DNA of 64,000 nt, from NCBI RefSeq assembly GCF_001420715.1, contig NZ_LJJC01000004.1, positions 2,386,185 to 2,450,184 of the forward strand, read 5' to 3'. This DNA comes from Heyndrickxia shackletonii (GTDB lineage: Bacteria; Bacillota; Bacilli; Bacillales; Bacillaceae_C). The notes under the pieces are model-generated. The model made no database searches, was not told the origin of the DNA, and saw only the letters and a program-made list of their open reading frames with translations. The first letter of the stretch is position 1; each line of letters begins with the position of its first letter. Position numbers and translations under genes: made by a program. Below, one piece after another: positions 32,659 through 38,841 of this stretch.

Positions 32659-32873
32659 TATTTACCCTCCTTTAATTCTTCAATTTGTGTTTCTACGCGT
32701 TGTAAGGATAAAGCTATTTTTTCTTGTGCTTCATTTTGCCTATCAATTTGTGCTGAAAGTTTATCCTCCCTTTGCTTGGCTTCTTTTCGGGTATCAATCA
32801 GCAACCATACAAAAAGTAAACAGAATATACCCTGTCCAAGCCAAGTGTCTAATGGAATATTTGATAAATCCAC
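32658..32873 (-). CDS. BhlA/UviB-type holin-like peptide, 71 residues
   Basis: One N-terminal membrane helix (GQGIFCLLFVWLLIDT, residues 13-28) followed by a charged coiled coil (KEAKQREDKLSAQIDRQNEA). This is the standard layout of BhlA/UviB proteins of Bacillus prophages, which are linked to holin or bacteriocin release. No endolysin is next to it. That is unusual for a lysis cassette and fits either a satellite that borrows lysis or an immunity/regulatory role. Confidence 0.7.
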   Translation of the reverse strand: MDLSNIPLDTWLGQGIFCLLFVWLLIDTRKEAKQREDKLSAQIDRQNEAQEKIALSLQRVETQIEELKEGK

Positions 32874-32879
32874 ATTATC

Positions 32880-32951
32880 CTACCTCCCATCTTTTGATAT
32901 TAAAATCATTCCTGCAATTGCTACTACTGATAAACAAATCATTTCTACCAT
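32880..32951 (-). CDS. Tiny membrane peptide of about 23 residues
   Basis: Reads MVEMICLSVVAIAGMILISK plus three residues, a single helix. GGAGG lies 7 bases before the ATG at 32951; an ATG two codons earlier is possible. Its stop codon lies just before the holin-like gene, whose ribosome site overlaps its end. Many phages have such peptides, but it may also be chance. Confidence 0.4.
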   Translation of the reverse strand: MVEMICLSVVAIAGMILISKDGR

Positions 32952-32997
32952 TTTCATTCCTCCATCTGATTAATATTTATGAGTATTTATCCAAAAT

Positions 32998-33027
32998 AAA
33001 AACCACTCGGATATTTCCAAGCGGTCA
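32998..33027 (-). terminator. Hairpin with T-tract before the holin-like unit (element boundary 9)
   Basis: Eight pairs between CCGCTTGG and CCGAGTGG in minus-strand RNA, two of them wobble; the plus-strand version has two mismatches. Five T follow. Confidence 0.65.
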
Positions 33028-33107
33028 AGAAGGGAGAGGTCAAACATGAAAGAATAAAGGAGAATACATCCCCTTCTATTTATAGTTATTACAAAATAAT
33101 AACAATT

Positions 33108-34505
33108 TTAGGATATTATATTAAAATTTTCCACATTCTTTAAATCAATATATCTATAACTTGTTCCATCTTTCACAACAATTTTCTTTTCTAATAAGCG
33201 AAATGTTTTCCCCTTAATAACTTCTTCCCCAAATTCATCAGGTATGTATGTATATACTGCTCCATCAAGTGATCGAGCCACTTTCTTATCTATATGATAT
33301 TTTTTAATTAATTCAGCTACCGTTGTTTTTCCTGTCATCAATTCAACCAACTCATAAAGAGGAATAACTTGTTCATCAGTATAAAACTTAACAATACCTT
33401 CGTATAAATCATTTATGTGATAATTTTTTCTAATATATTTTCTACCAATATTAAAATCTATAAACATTTTATTCTCTTTTGGTGGAAGCATTGGAAACGG
33501 TGCAAGGTCACTTCTGATTTCTATTTCCTCGAATCCTTGCTTTTTTAAATCCTTATTCACTCTGCTTTTCATTGATTTCAACATATTCCTAACCGCTGGT
33601 TGACGATAATTATTATCTTGGTCAGGAAATAAAATCTTCCCTACAGCTTCAATATTAAACTGATTCTTATGTATTGGATGAAATAGATGATCTATTTCAA
33701 ATTGCCCTGTTTCTACTGCATTCACCAACAAATCAAAGCGTTCTAGTTGTTTATCCGTTAATATGTCTCGGTAGTTATTAATTATGTAATTGTATTCCTT
33801 TTTCTTTCCGTAATCGTATGTAGAGTAGTTTTCGCTGATAAGTTCCTCAAATGAAACAGTATCATCATCATCTGAACTTTGAGAAAGTATTATATCTTCA
33901 TATGAGATTTCTTCTAAATCATTCTGTTTAACAAAATACGTTTTCCCCTTGACCATTAATCTTTTTACATCTTTTTCCTTATGTATTCTTTTTAGTACCA
34001 CTTGTTTTTCAAAGCTACTAACTATGTATTTTACTAATTTATTATTAGAGTGTTCGTCATTTTCCCCTTTGAAATTCTTAATGCTAGGTACAGTAACAAA
34101 CATTCCATCTAAAACCTCAACAAAGCCATATGGAAATGTAATTATGTAATTAATAAACATAGATTCAATTTCACTTGCTTCAAACACTTTATTTGTTGAT
34201 CTTACTCCAACTTTTAAATCATTATATTTGGCGGAAAAAGTATGTTCAGTATTGCTACAATAAATCTTCTTCAATTTCGTTAAATATTTGTTTAATGTTT
34301 TATCTACAACAATTATGTATTCATGAATCTTTCTGTCATTATCCCAGTATTCAATTTTCCTCTTTCTCATTATCTGTAAATCTAAAAATCTGTGATCTCC
34401 TTCCATTGCCTTCAACATTGATATATATAGATTAGGCAACCCCTTCCTTAGTGCAATTTGTTCCATATTCCAACTTGAAACATTTTCTTCTTTCAAATAT
34501 GTCAT
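33108..34505 (-). CDS. Unknown 465-residue element protein, possible regulator
   Basis: I do not recognise this protein. Residues about 250-330 resemble a sigma region-4-type DNA-binding part: an ILTDKQLERFDLL helix, then NIEAVGKILFP and QPAVRNMLKSMKSRVNKDL, as in proteins that read sequence-specific DNA. The last 130 residues contain YELVELMTGKTTVAELIKK, another possible helix-turn-helix. No membrane segment. It is first in the structural operon and is followed by a terminator-like hairpin. A late-gene activator, antiterminator or replication initiator are all possible. Confidence 0.5.
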   Translation of the reverse strand: MTYLKEENVSSWNMEQIALRKGLPNLYISMLKAMEGDHRFLDLQIMRKRKIEYWDNDRKIHEYIIVVDKTLNKYLTKLKKIYCSNTEHTFSAKYNDLKVGVRSTNKVFEASEIESMFINYIITFPYGFVEVLDGMFVTVPSIKNFKGENDEHSNNKLVKYIVSSFEKQVVLKRIHKEKDVKRLMVKGKTYFVKQNDLEEISYEDIILSQSSDDDDTVSFEELISENYSTYDYGKKKEYNYIINNYRDILTDKQLERFDLLVNAVETGQFEIDHLFHPIHKNQFNIEAVGKILFPDQDNNYRQPAVRNMLKSMKSRVNKDLKKQGFEEIEIRSDLAPFPMLPPKENKMFIDFNIGRKYIRKNYHINDLYEGIVKFYTDEQVIPLYELVELMTGKTTVAELIKKYHIDKKVARSLDGAVYTYIPDEFGEEVIKGKTFRLLEKKIVVKDGTSYRYIDLKNVENFNIIS

Positions 34506-34750
34506 AGCATGACCTCCTGTTTTTATTTTTTTGTTGACACCTTATTAAAAATGGTTTATTATATCCTTAAAGTTAATAATATATAGTATGATATTATGGG
34601 ATATTTATAAACATTTTTAAAGGTCTCCCTTCTATTATACGCATTTATTTTCATTTTGGCAACTATTTTTTCTATTTTTCTATTATTATTTTATTAAGAT
34701 AAAACTTTGGTTTTATTATAAAATATTATGAAGTTTTTCATGTTATTTAC
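34506..34750. other. AT-rich upstream region of the 33108-34505 gene
   Basis: No gene. TATAAT lies at 34563-34558 on the minus strand without a good -35, which suggests an activated promoter for the structural operon. AGGAGG directly precedes the gene at 34505. Confidence 0.4.
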
Positions 34751-34751
34751 T

Positions 34752-34780
34752 TGACTTTGATTTTGATGTTCCCTAAACTT
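34752..34780 (+). promoter_or_regulatory. Plus-strand promoter of the large ncRNA candidate
   Basis: TTGACT near 34752, 17-base spacer and TAAACT ending near 34780. It matches sigma-A at the -35 and moderately at the -10. Transcription would start near 34786. Confidence 0.5.
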
Positions 34781-34785
34781 TTAGG

Positions 34786-35345
34786 TTGAGTGTCGTGGAC
34801 AACGGCTTGGGCATAGTTGTTGCCTACTGTCAAAGATTAAAAAATAATCAATGACAATAGACAAGCGACTGTTCCTTTTAGTGTATCGGTCTGTGGTATC
34901 CGTATTTGTAACACCCTATTTGTCGGAGAATTTTCTTCTCAATATTCCTACTCTATCAAGTAGCCCTAAGAGTTTCGAATATACGCAAATTTGCACACAT
35001 TCTACTTGTGAAATATCTTGCAGGTATATCAACCTCTACCCTTCCTTCGATCAGCACTTAATGGTAGCCCTCACCATTCAGACACAAGCATAAATAGGGA
35101 AATGCTTATTGTGTCCTATCCCCATTTTAAGCTATGGCTGGGTCATTACCTGACGAAATTTATTATAGTGTGCTTATCGGCAACTCACACTGAAACATCC
35201 TAAAAAAGACAATAGTAAACTAGACCCCTTGCAATCTATTTTTTAAAATTTTATAATAAAGGGGAATAGGATGTTTCTTATTCAGTTTTAGTTGAATGAA
35301 AACTTATCGGCTTAGGGATATTGCGAGTATCTCTAAGCCATTTTT
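34786..35345 (+). ncRNA. Candidate large structured RNA of about 550 nt
   Basis: No convincing ORF, while a promoter lies on its left and a strong terminator on its right, both plus-strand. Visible stems include: GGACAAC (34797) with GTTGTTGCC; CTACTGTCA plus GATT (34825) with AATC plus TGACAATAG; AATGGT/ACCATT at 35059-35078; GACACAAGCAT with ATGCTTATTGTGTC at 35081-35115; AGTGTG/CACACT at 35167-35191; an 11-base perfect pair GAAACATCCTA (35192-35202) with TAGGATGTTTC (35267-35277) enclosing CCCCTT/AAGGGG. Such length and complexity recall prophage RNAs like ROOL and GOLLD. Identity is unproven. Confidence 0.55.
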
Positions 35346-35352
35346 CTTTTTT
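35309..35352 (+). terminator. Strong plus-strand terminator of the large ncRNA
   Basis: GGCTTAGGGATA (35309-35320) pairs over 12 bases with TATCTCTAAGCC (35328-35339), with one G-T pair valid only in plus-strand RNA, followed by ATTTTTCTTTTTT. It lies just before the end of the convergent 64-residue gene. Confidence 0.85.
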
Positions 35353-35354
35353 AT

Positions 35355-35549
35355 TTAAGCTATTTCATGAGGAAACAATTCTTTAACATTACCTGTCCAA
35401 AAATCATAAAAGACAGTCATTTCATTTCCCTCCATATCAAGAATACGCTTCCCGTAAGGTAAAACATTGAAATCTTCAACAACAATAGCCGACATATCAA
35501 AGTGATTTTTAATCCATTCTAAAACGTTATTTTCATACTTATTTATCAT
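35355..35549 (-). CDS. Small element protein of unknown function, 64 residues
   Basis: Starts MINKYENNVLEWIKNHFDMS and ends DFWTGNVKELFPHEIA, a compact alpha/beta pattern. Its start overlaps the SinI-like gene by 11 bases, so the two are translationally coupled. I recognise no family. A partner or effector role with the antirepressor is a reasonable guess from coupling only. Confidence 0.6.
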   Translation of the reverse strand: MINKYENNVLEWIKNHFDMSAIVVEDFNVLPYGKRILDMEGNEMTVFYDFWTGNVKELFPHEIA

Positions 35550-35664
35550 CTTCGATTATCTCCTTTTGATTTTCTTGTAAATATTCTCGTATATCCTCAA
35601 CTGTTAGACCTAGCTGTTTTGCTTCAAGTATTAGTAGCAACCATTCTTGATCTAATTGATTCAT
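35539..35664 (-). CDS. SinI-family antirepressor peptide, 41 residues
   Basis: Reads MNQLDQEWLLLILEAKQLGL, continues TVEDIREYLQENQKE and ends IIEDDK. The LDQEW-x7-EAK-x-LGL-x3-IREYL pattern is the SinI antirepressor motif (B. subtilis SinI has LDQEWVELMVEAKEANISPE). SinI-type helices bind SinR and block its DNA binding. A clear AAGGAG site precedes the ATG. It lies 14 bases after the integrase gene. It could target host SinR, and so matrix genes, or a related element repressor. Confidence 0.85.
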   Translation of the reverse strand: MNQLDQEWLLLILEAKQLGLTVEDIREYLQENQKEIIEDDK

Positions 35665-35678
35665 TTATTAACTCCTTT

Positions 35679-36590
35679 TTATAGATTAGATAATGGGCTT
35701 GTTGATTTTGCCATTTCAACTATATTTTCATCATTCAATGACTGTAAATATCGGGTTGTAATCATTGTGGATTCGTGACCTAACAGCCGACTTAAACTAT
35801 ACACATCTAGCCCTAATTTTAATTGTTTCTGAGCGTAATAATGCCTTATCGTGTGTGGGCTACAACGAATGGAATCTCTTACTTTTGCCCTTTTTCCTGC
35901 TTCCTTGATAATTTTTTCAATAGCATCTATCGTCAATGTTTTACCATTACGTGAAAGAAAGTAATTGTTTTCAATCATTAATTTATCTTTAAAATATTCA
36001 TGTTTTATACGCTCGTATTTAATCATGTATTTCTTTAATAAAGGTGAAACGTATAAATGTCTATCCTTATTCCCTTTTCCCCGTATTTGAATGATAGTTT
36101 CCATGATATTTAAATGAGTAAGGGAACAAAGTTCAAGATTTCTGATTCCTAAGTCAACAAAAAACATTATGATAAGACGGTTCCGCAAATTTAGATAGTT
36201 ATTATTAGGAAAGGCATTTATCATTCGTTTAATTTCATCATCAGTAAACGTTTTAATGATGACCTTTGGTTCCTTCATGAATTTAACAGAAAGAATTGGA
36301 TTTCGCTTTTCTGCAATGTAACCTTCTTCAACCATGAATTTAAAATAGGAACGTAAACACTTATGGACACTGTTGATATATAATTCTTTTAAACCCTTTT
36401 GTTTCAAATTCATTAAATAGGACTTAATGTGTTTGGAAGTAACTTCTTCTAGTTCATCAATCTCAAATTCATTTTTTAAGTAGTTTAGAAATGCCTTGTT
36501 GTTGTTTTTATACCCTTTAATAGTTCTTGGAGAATAGTTTTTGATTTCAAGATCATATAAAAATTCCTTATAGACATCTTCTAAAAACAA
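35679..36590 (-). CDS. int: Tyrosine recombinase/integrase (XerC/D-like)
   Basis: About 303 residues from a TTG at 36590. The N-terminal SAM-like core-binding domain has YSPRTIKGYKNNNKAFLNYL. Catalytic residues are in GIRNLELCSL (Arg), SPHTIRHYYA (His-x-x-Arg), and LLGHESTMITTRY (His, Tyr). All five are present. It inserts the element into the yebC 3' end next to attR. The frame is open up to 36650, but that part overlaps a strong hairpin and T-tract and has no ribosome site. GGGTGGG lies 8 bases before the TTG. Confidence 0.9.
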   Translation of the reverse strand: MFLEDVYKEFLYDLEIKNYSPRTIKGYKNNNKAFLNYLKNEFEIDELEEVTSKHIKSYLMNLKQKGLKELYINSVHKCLRSYFKFMVEEGYIAEKRNPILSVKFMKEPKVIIKTFTDDEIKRMINAFPNNNYLNLRNRLIIMFFVDLGIRNLELCSLTHLNIMETIIQIRGKGNKDRHLYVSPLLKKYMIKYERIKHEYFKDKLMIENNYFLSRNGKTLTIDAIEKIIKEAGKRAKVRDSIRCSPHTIRHYYAQKQLKLGLDVYSLSRLLGHESTMITTRYLQSLNDENIVEMAKSTSPLSNL

Positions 36591-36594
36591 ACAA

Positions 36595-36636
36595 AAAACC
36601 CACCCTTCATATGAATTTCTCATACAAAAAGTGGGT
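36595..36636 (-). terminator. Hairpin with T-tract just before the integrase start (element boundary 10)
   Basis: 16 pairs between ACCCACTTTTTGTATG and CATATGAAGGGTGGGT with several wobble pairs valid on the minus strand, then six T. It would stop yebC read-through and also buries the GGGTGGG ribosome site of the integrase. Confidence 0.7.
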
Positions 36637-36647
36637 AAAACGTTTAC

Positions 36648-36663
36648 CATAATAATTATTATG
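36648..36663. promoter_or_regulatory. Perfect 16-base palindrome upstream of the integrase
   Basis: CATAATAATTATTATG is fully self-complementary. It may be an operator or an integrase arm-type site between attR and int. Confidence 0.4.
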
Positions 36664-36738
36664 ATTTTATAAACTGTACATCATCGTTCATTAAATTTCT
36701 AGGAGATAATATTTAGTAAAACCCTTGTGTACCAAGGT

Positions 36739-36795
36739 TTTTTGCATTACTCCCCTAAATCCACATTATGATACACTTGCTGAACATCATCTAAA
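36739..36795. repeat. attR: 57-bp perfect direct repeat, right end of the element
   Basis: Identical to 20025-20081. It restores the last codons and stop of yebC, so the host gene stays intact after insertion. Just inside it the element carries AAACCCTTG...CAAGGTTTTTT, a replacement terminator. Confidence 0.95.
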
Positions 36796-37466
36796 TCTTC
36801 TAATGCATCAATTAATTTTTCAAATTTAGCTTTTGCCTCATCATCAAGGGTTACTTCATTTTGAGCCATCATCGTAATTTCAGCAACAGAGAATTCCGTT
36901 ATTCCTGCTTGTTTGAATGCTTCCTGTACGGCGTTAAATTGGTCTGGATCAGCATATACGATAACTGAATCGTCTTCTTCGATGATGTCACGTACATCTA
37001 CATCTGCTTCCATTAAAAGTTCTAGTGCTTCTTCTTCCGATTTTCCTTCAACGCCAATTACAGCTGTTGAGTCAAACATATAGGCAACAGAACCACTTAC
37101 ACCCATGTTACCGCCATTTTTACCAAATGCAGCACGGACATCTGCAGCTGTGCGATTTACGTTATTTGTCAAGGCGTCAACAATTACCATAGAACCGTTC
37201 GGACCAAAGCCTTCGTAGCGTAGCTCATCATAGCTTTCATCTGAACCGCCTTTTGCTTTTTCAATAGCACGATCAATGATATGTTTTGGAACATTATATG
37301 TTTTAGCGCGTTCAAGTACGAATTTTAACGCTTGGTTTGCTTCAGGATCTGGTTCACCTTGTTTTGCCACTACATATATCTCACGGCCAAACTTAGCATA
37401 AATTCTACTTGTATTAGCATCCTTTGATGCTTTTTTGTCCTTAATATTATTCCATTTACGACCCAT
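36747..37466 (-). CDS. yeeN: YebC/TACO1-family protein YeeN (element insertion target)
   Basis: A 239-residue protein. The sequence [20 protein letters not shown] with YGRE-like [36 protein letters not shown] and [16 protein letters not shown] is nearly that of B. subtilis YeeN. YebC-family proteins help translation of difficult peptide stretches, and some were described as transcription regulators. All three domains are present. Its 3' end is the attachment site. A promoter with TATAAT at 37555-37550 precedes it. Confidence 0.93.
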   Translation of the reverse strand: MGRKWNNIKDKKASKDANTSRIYAKFGREIYVVAKQGEPDPEANQALKFVLERAKTYNVPKHIIDRAIEKAKGGSDESYDELRYEGFGPNGSMVIVDALTNNVNRTAADVRAAFGKNGGNMGVSGSVAYMFDSTAVIGVEGKSEEEALELLMEADVDVRDIIEEDDSVIVYADPDQFNAVQEAFKQAGITEFSVAEITMMAQNEVTLDDEAKAKFEKLIDALEDLDDVQQVYHNVDLGE

Positions 37467-37549
37467 TTTTGAACACTCTCTTTCTGCTTTGAATCTTACA
37501 ACGAAAAATTTAGTATATTAGGTTATAATGTCGTATTCTTGCATTCTAT

Positions 37550-37577
37550 ATTATACCGCAAAAACTGGATTTGTTAA
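37550..37577 (-). promoter_or_regulatory. Sigma-A promoter of yeeN
   Basis: On the minus strand: TTAACA (37577-37572), 16-base spacer, TATAAT (37555-37550). Confidence 0.6.
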
Positions 37578-37696
37578 ATGCCTAAACCATTAGCCTTTCA
37601 ATAAAGTACTTTTTTGTACGAACCTTAGAGGAACAAGAATATATGTTTTATGGTAAAATGCACTTGTATATAAAAAGATATAATGGGAGAAGGATC

Positions 37697-38482
37697 ATGA
37701 GTAACTATAAAATCTTATTTTTAGATATTGACGGAACGATTTTGCGTCCAGATGATACGATAGAGGACTCTACTAAAAAAGCAATTAAAGAAGTAAAACA
37801 GCAAGGGATTGAAGTTATTCTGGCGACTGGGAGACCGCTCCACGAGATTTATGATATAGCAAAAGAGCTTAGTATCCATTCGTTTATCGGCTATAATGGC
37901 GCTTATGCGGTTTATAAAGGGAATAGTGTTGTTAAAGAACCAATGGATTCTTTTCTGATTGAAAAATACATTCAGATAGCTAAAAAGCATCATCATGAAA
38001 TTGTTTTTTATACACATGAAAAAAATGCTTTTTTAGACATGGAGTCTCCATTTACTAAAGAAATTACGGAGAAATTTCATTTACAACAGAATATCGCTTT
38101 TACTGCTGATATAGTAAAGGATATTCTTGGTTTGACGCTTATTAATGTAGACGAAAATGAAACAAGTCTGTATGATCAAGAAGGTATTCACCTTTCTCAA
38201 GTGAATGTGGATGGTTTGCGTCATTGCTATGATGTTATTCGCGATAAAGTGAATAAAGGGTATGCTGTAAGTAAAGTTCTCGATTATCTTAACTTACCTT
38301 CAGAATGTGCTATCGCTTTTGGTGATGGTATGAATGATAAAGAAATGCTTCAAGTTGTCGGAGAGGGTTTTGCCATGGGAAATGGTCACCCAGATCTGTT
38401 TGCCTATGCAAAGCATAAGACTACGGAAGTAACTAATTCCGGTGTATATAACGGATTGAAGAGTATTGGACTAGTCAAATAA
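37697..38482 (+). CDS. HAD-superfamily Cof-type phosphatase
   Basis: About 261 residues. Motif I is FLDIDGTILRPDD at residue 9, motif II is ILATGRPL near 43, and motif III/IV appears as AIAFGDGMNDKEML near 215. The insert between II and III is the type-IIB cap of Cof enzymes, which dephosphorylate sugar phosphates and cofactors such as FMN or PLP. The start at 37697 follows GGGAGAAGG; the frame extends 18 codons upstream with no ribosome site. Divergent from yeeN. Confidence 0.88.
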   Translation: MSNYKILFLDIDGTILRPDDTIEDSTKKAIKEVKQQGIEVILATGRPLHEIYDIAKELSIHSFIGYNGAYAVYKGNSVVKEPMDSFLIEKYIQIAKKHHHEIVFYTHEKNAFLDMESPFTKEITEKFHLQQNIAFTADIVKDILGLTLINVDENETSLYDQEGIHLSQVNVDGLRHCYDVIRDKVNKGYAVSKVLDYLNLPSECAIAFGDGMNDKEMLQVVGEGFAMGNGHPDLFAYAKHKTTEVTNSGVYNGLKSIGLVK

Positions 38483-38487
38483 ACTTT

Positions 38488-38515
38488 AGTCTTCTCAATG
38501 GAGAAGGCTTTTTTA
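38488..38515 (+). terminator. Terminator of the Cof phosphatase gene
   Basis: AGTCTTCTC pairs with GAGAAGGCT over nine bases, followed by six T. Confidence 0.85.
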
Positions 38516-38580
38516 TTCCCTTTATATACTAAAATCATTTCTCTTTAATATACATAATGAAAAAGGGGATTTGAAAAACG

Positions 38581-38772
38581 ATGGCAGAAAAAATTTTAGA
38601 GCTTTGTTGTACAAATAATAATTGCAAAACGTGGTTTCGTTCACCTTTTTCATTTGGTAATTTAGACGTTTTTAATGTAAGCGCATTCAAAGGATTGCAA
38701 GCACAATGTCCATTATGCGGACATATGGTAACCGGCTCTGCAGATAACATCCGAATATCCACCATCAACTAG
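38581..38772 (+). CDS. Small zinc-ribbon-like protein, 63 residues
   Basis: MAEKILELCCTNNNCKTWFR and a later CPLCGHMV give two cysteine pairs about 45 residues apart, enough for one zinc site. No family name is recalled. AAAGGGG lies before the ATG with proper spacing. It has its own context between two terminated units and may be a nucleic-acid-binding ribbon. Confidence 0.65.
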   Translation: MAEKILELCCTNNNCKTWFRSPFSFGNLDVFNVSAFKGLQAQCPLCGHMVTGSADNIRISTIN

Positions 38773-38841
38773 CGGTGTCAGGTATCAAGGGTGTTACCAA
38801 AAATTGCATTCCTATCGAAAAACCTGCCATAATTGGCAGGT

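Larger units (their letters stand above)
20025..36795. mobile_element. Integrated capsid-forming satellite-like element (or tail-less prophage)
   Basis: A 16.7-kb AT-rich insertion between 57-bp direct repeats in the 3' end of yebC. It carries a tyrosine integrase at the right end. Head-formation genes are present: scaffold-like, major capsid, small and large terminase, portal and small structural proteins. An SF2 helicase, a Cro/CI-type protein, a SinI-like peptide and a holin-like peptide are also present. I find no tail, tape-measure, baseplate, head-protease or endolysin gene. That content matches capsid-forming phage-inducible islands, which build their own heads and take tails from a helper. 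A degraded phage is the alternative, but most frames are intact. Confidence 0.85.

Noticed and set aside
34851-35203. Plus-strand ORFs of 80 and 61 codons within the large ncRNA candidate
   Set aside because: No ribosome site, no recognisable protein character, and they cross predicted stems; a non-coding RNA explains the region better.
36591-36650. Extended integrase start at 36650
   Set aside because: No ribosome site, and a 16-bp terminator with T-tract lies inside that stretch.
20025-36795. Element as a complete temperate phage
   Set aside because: No tail, tape-measure or lysin genes were found among intact frames.
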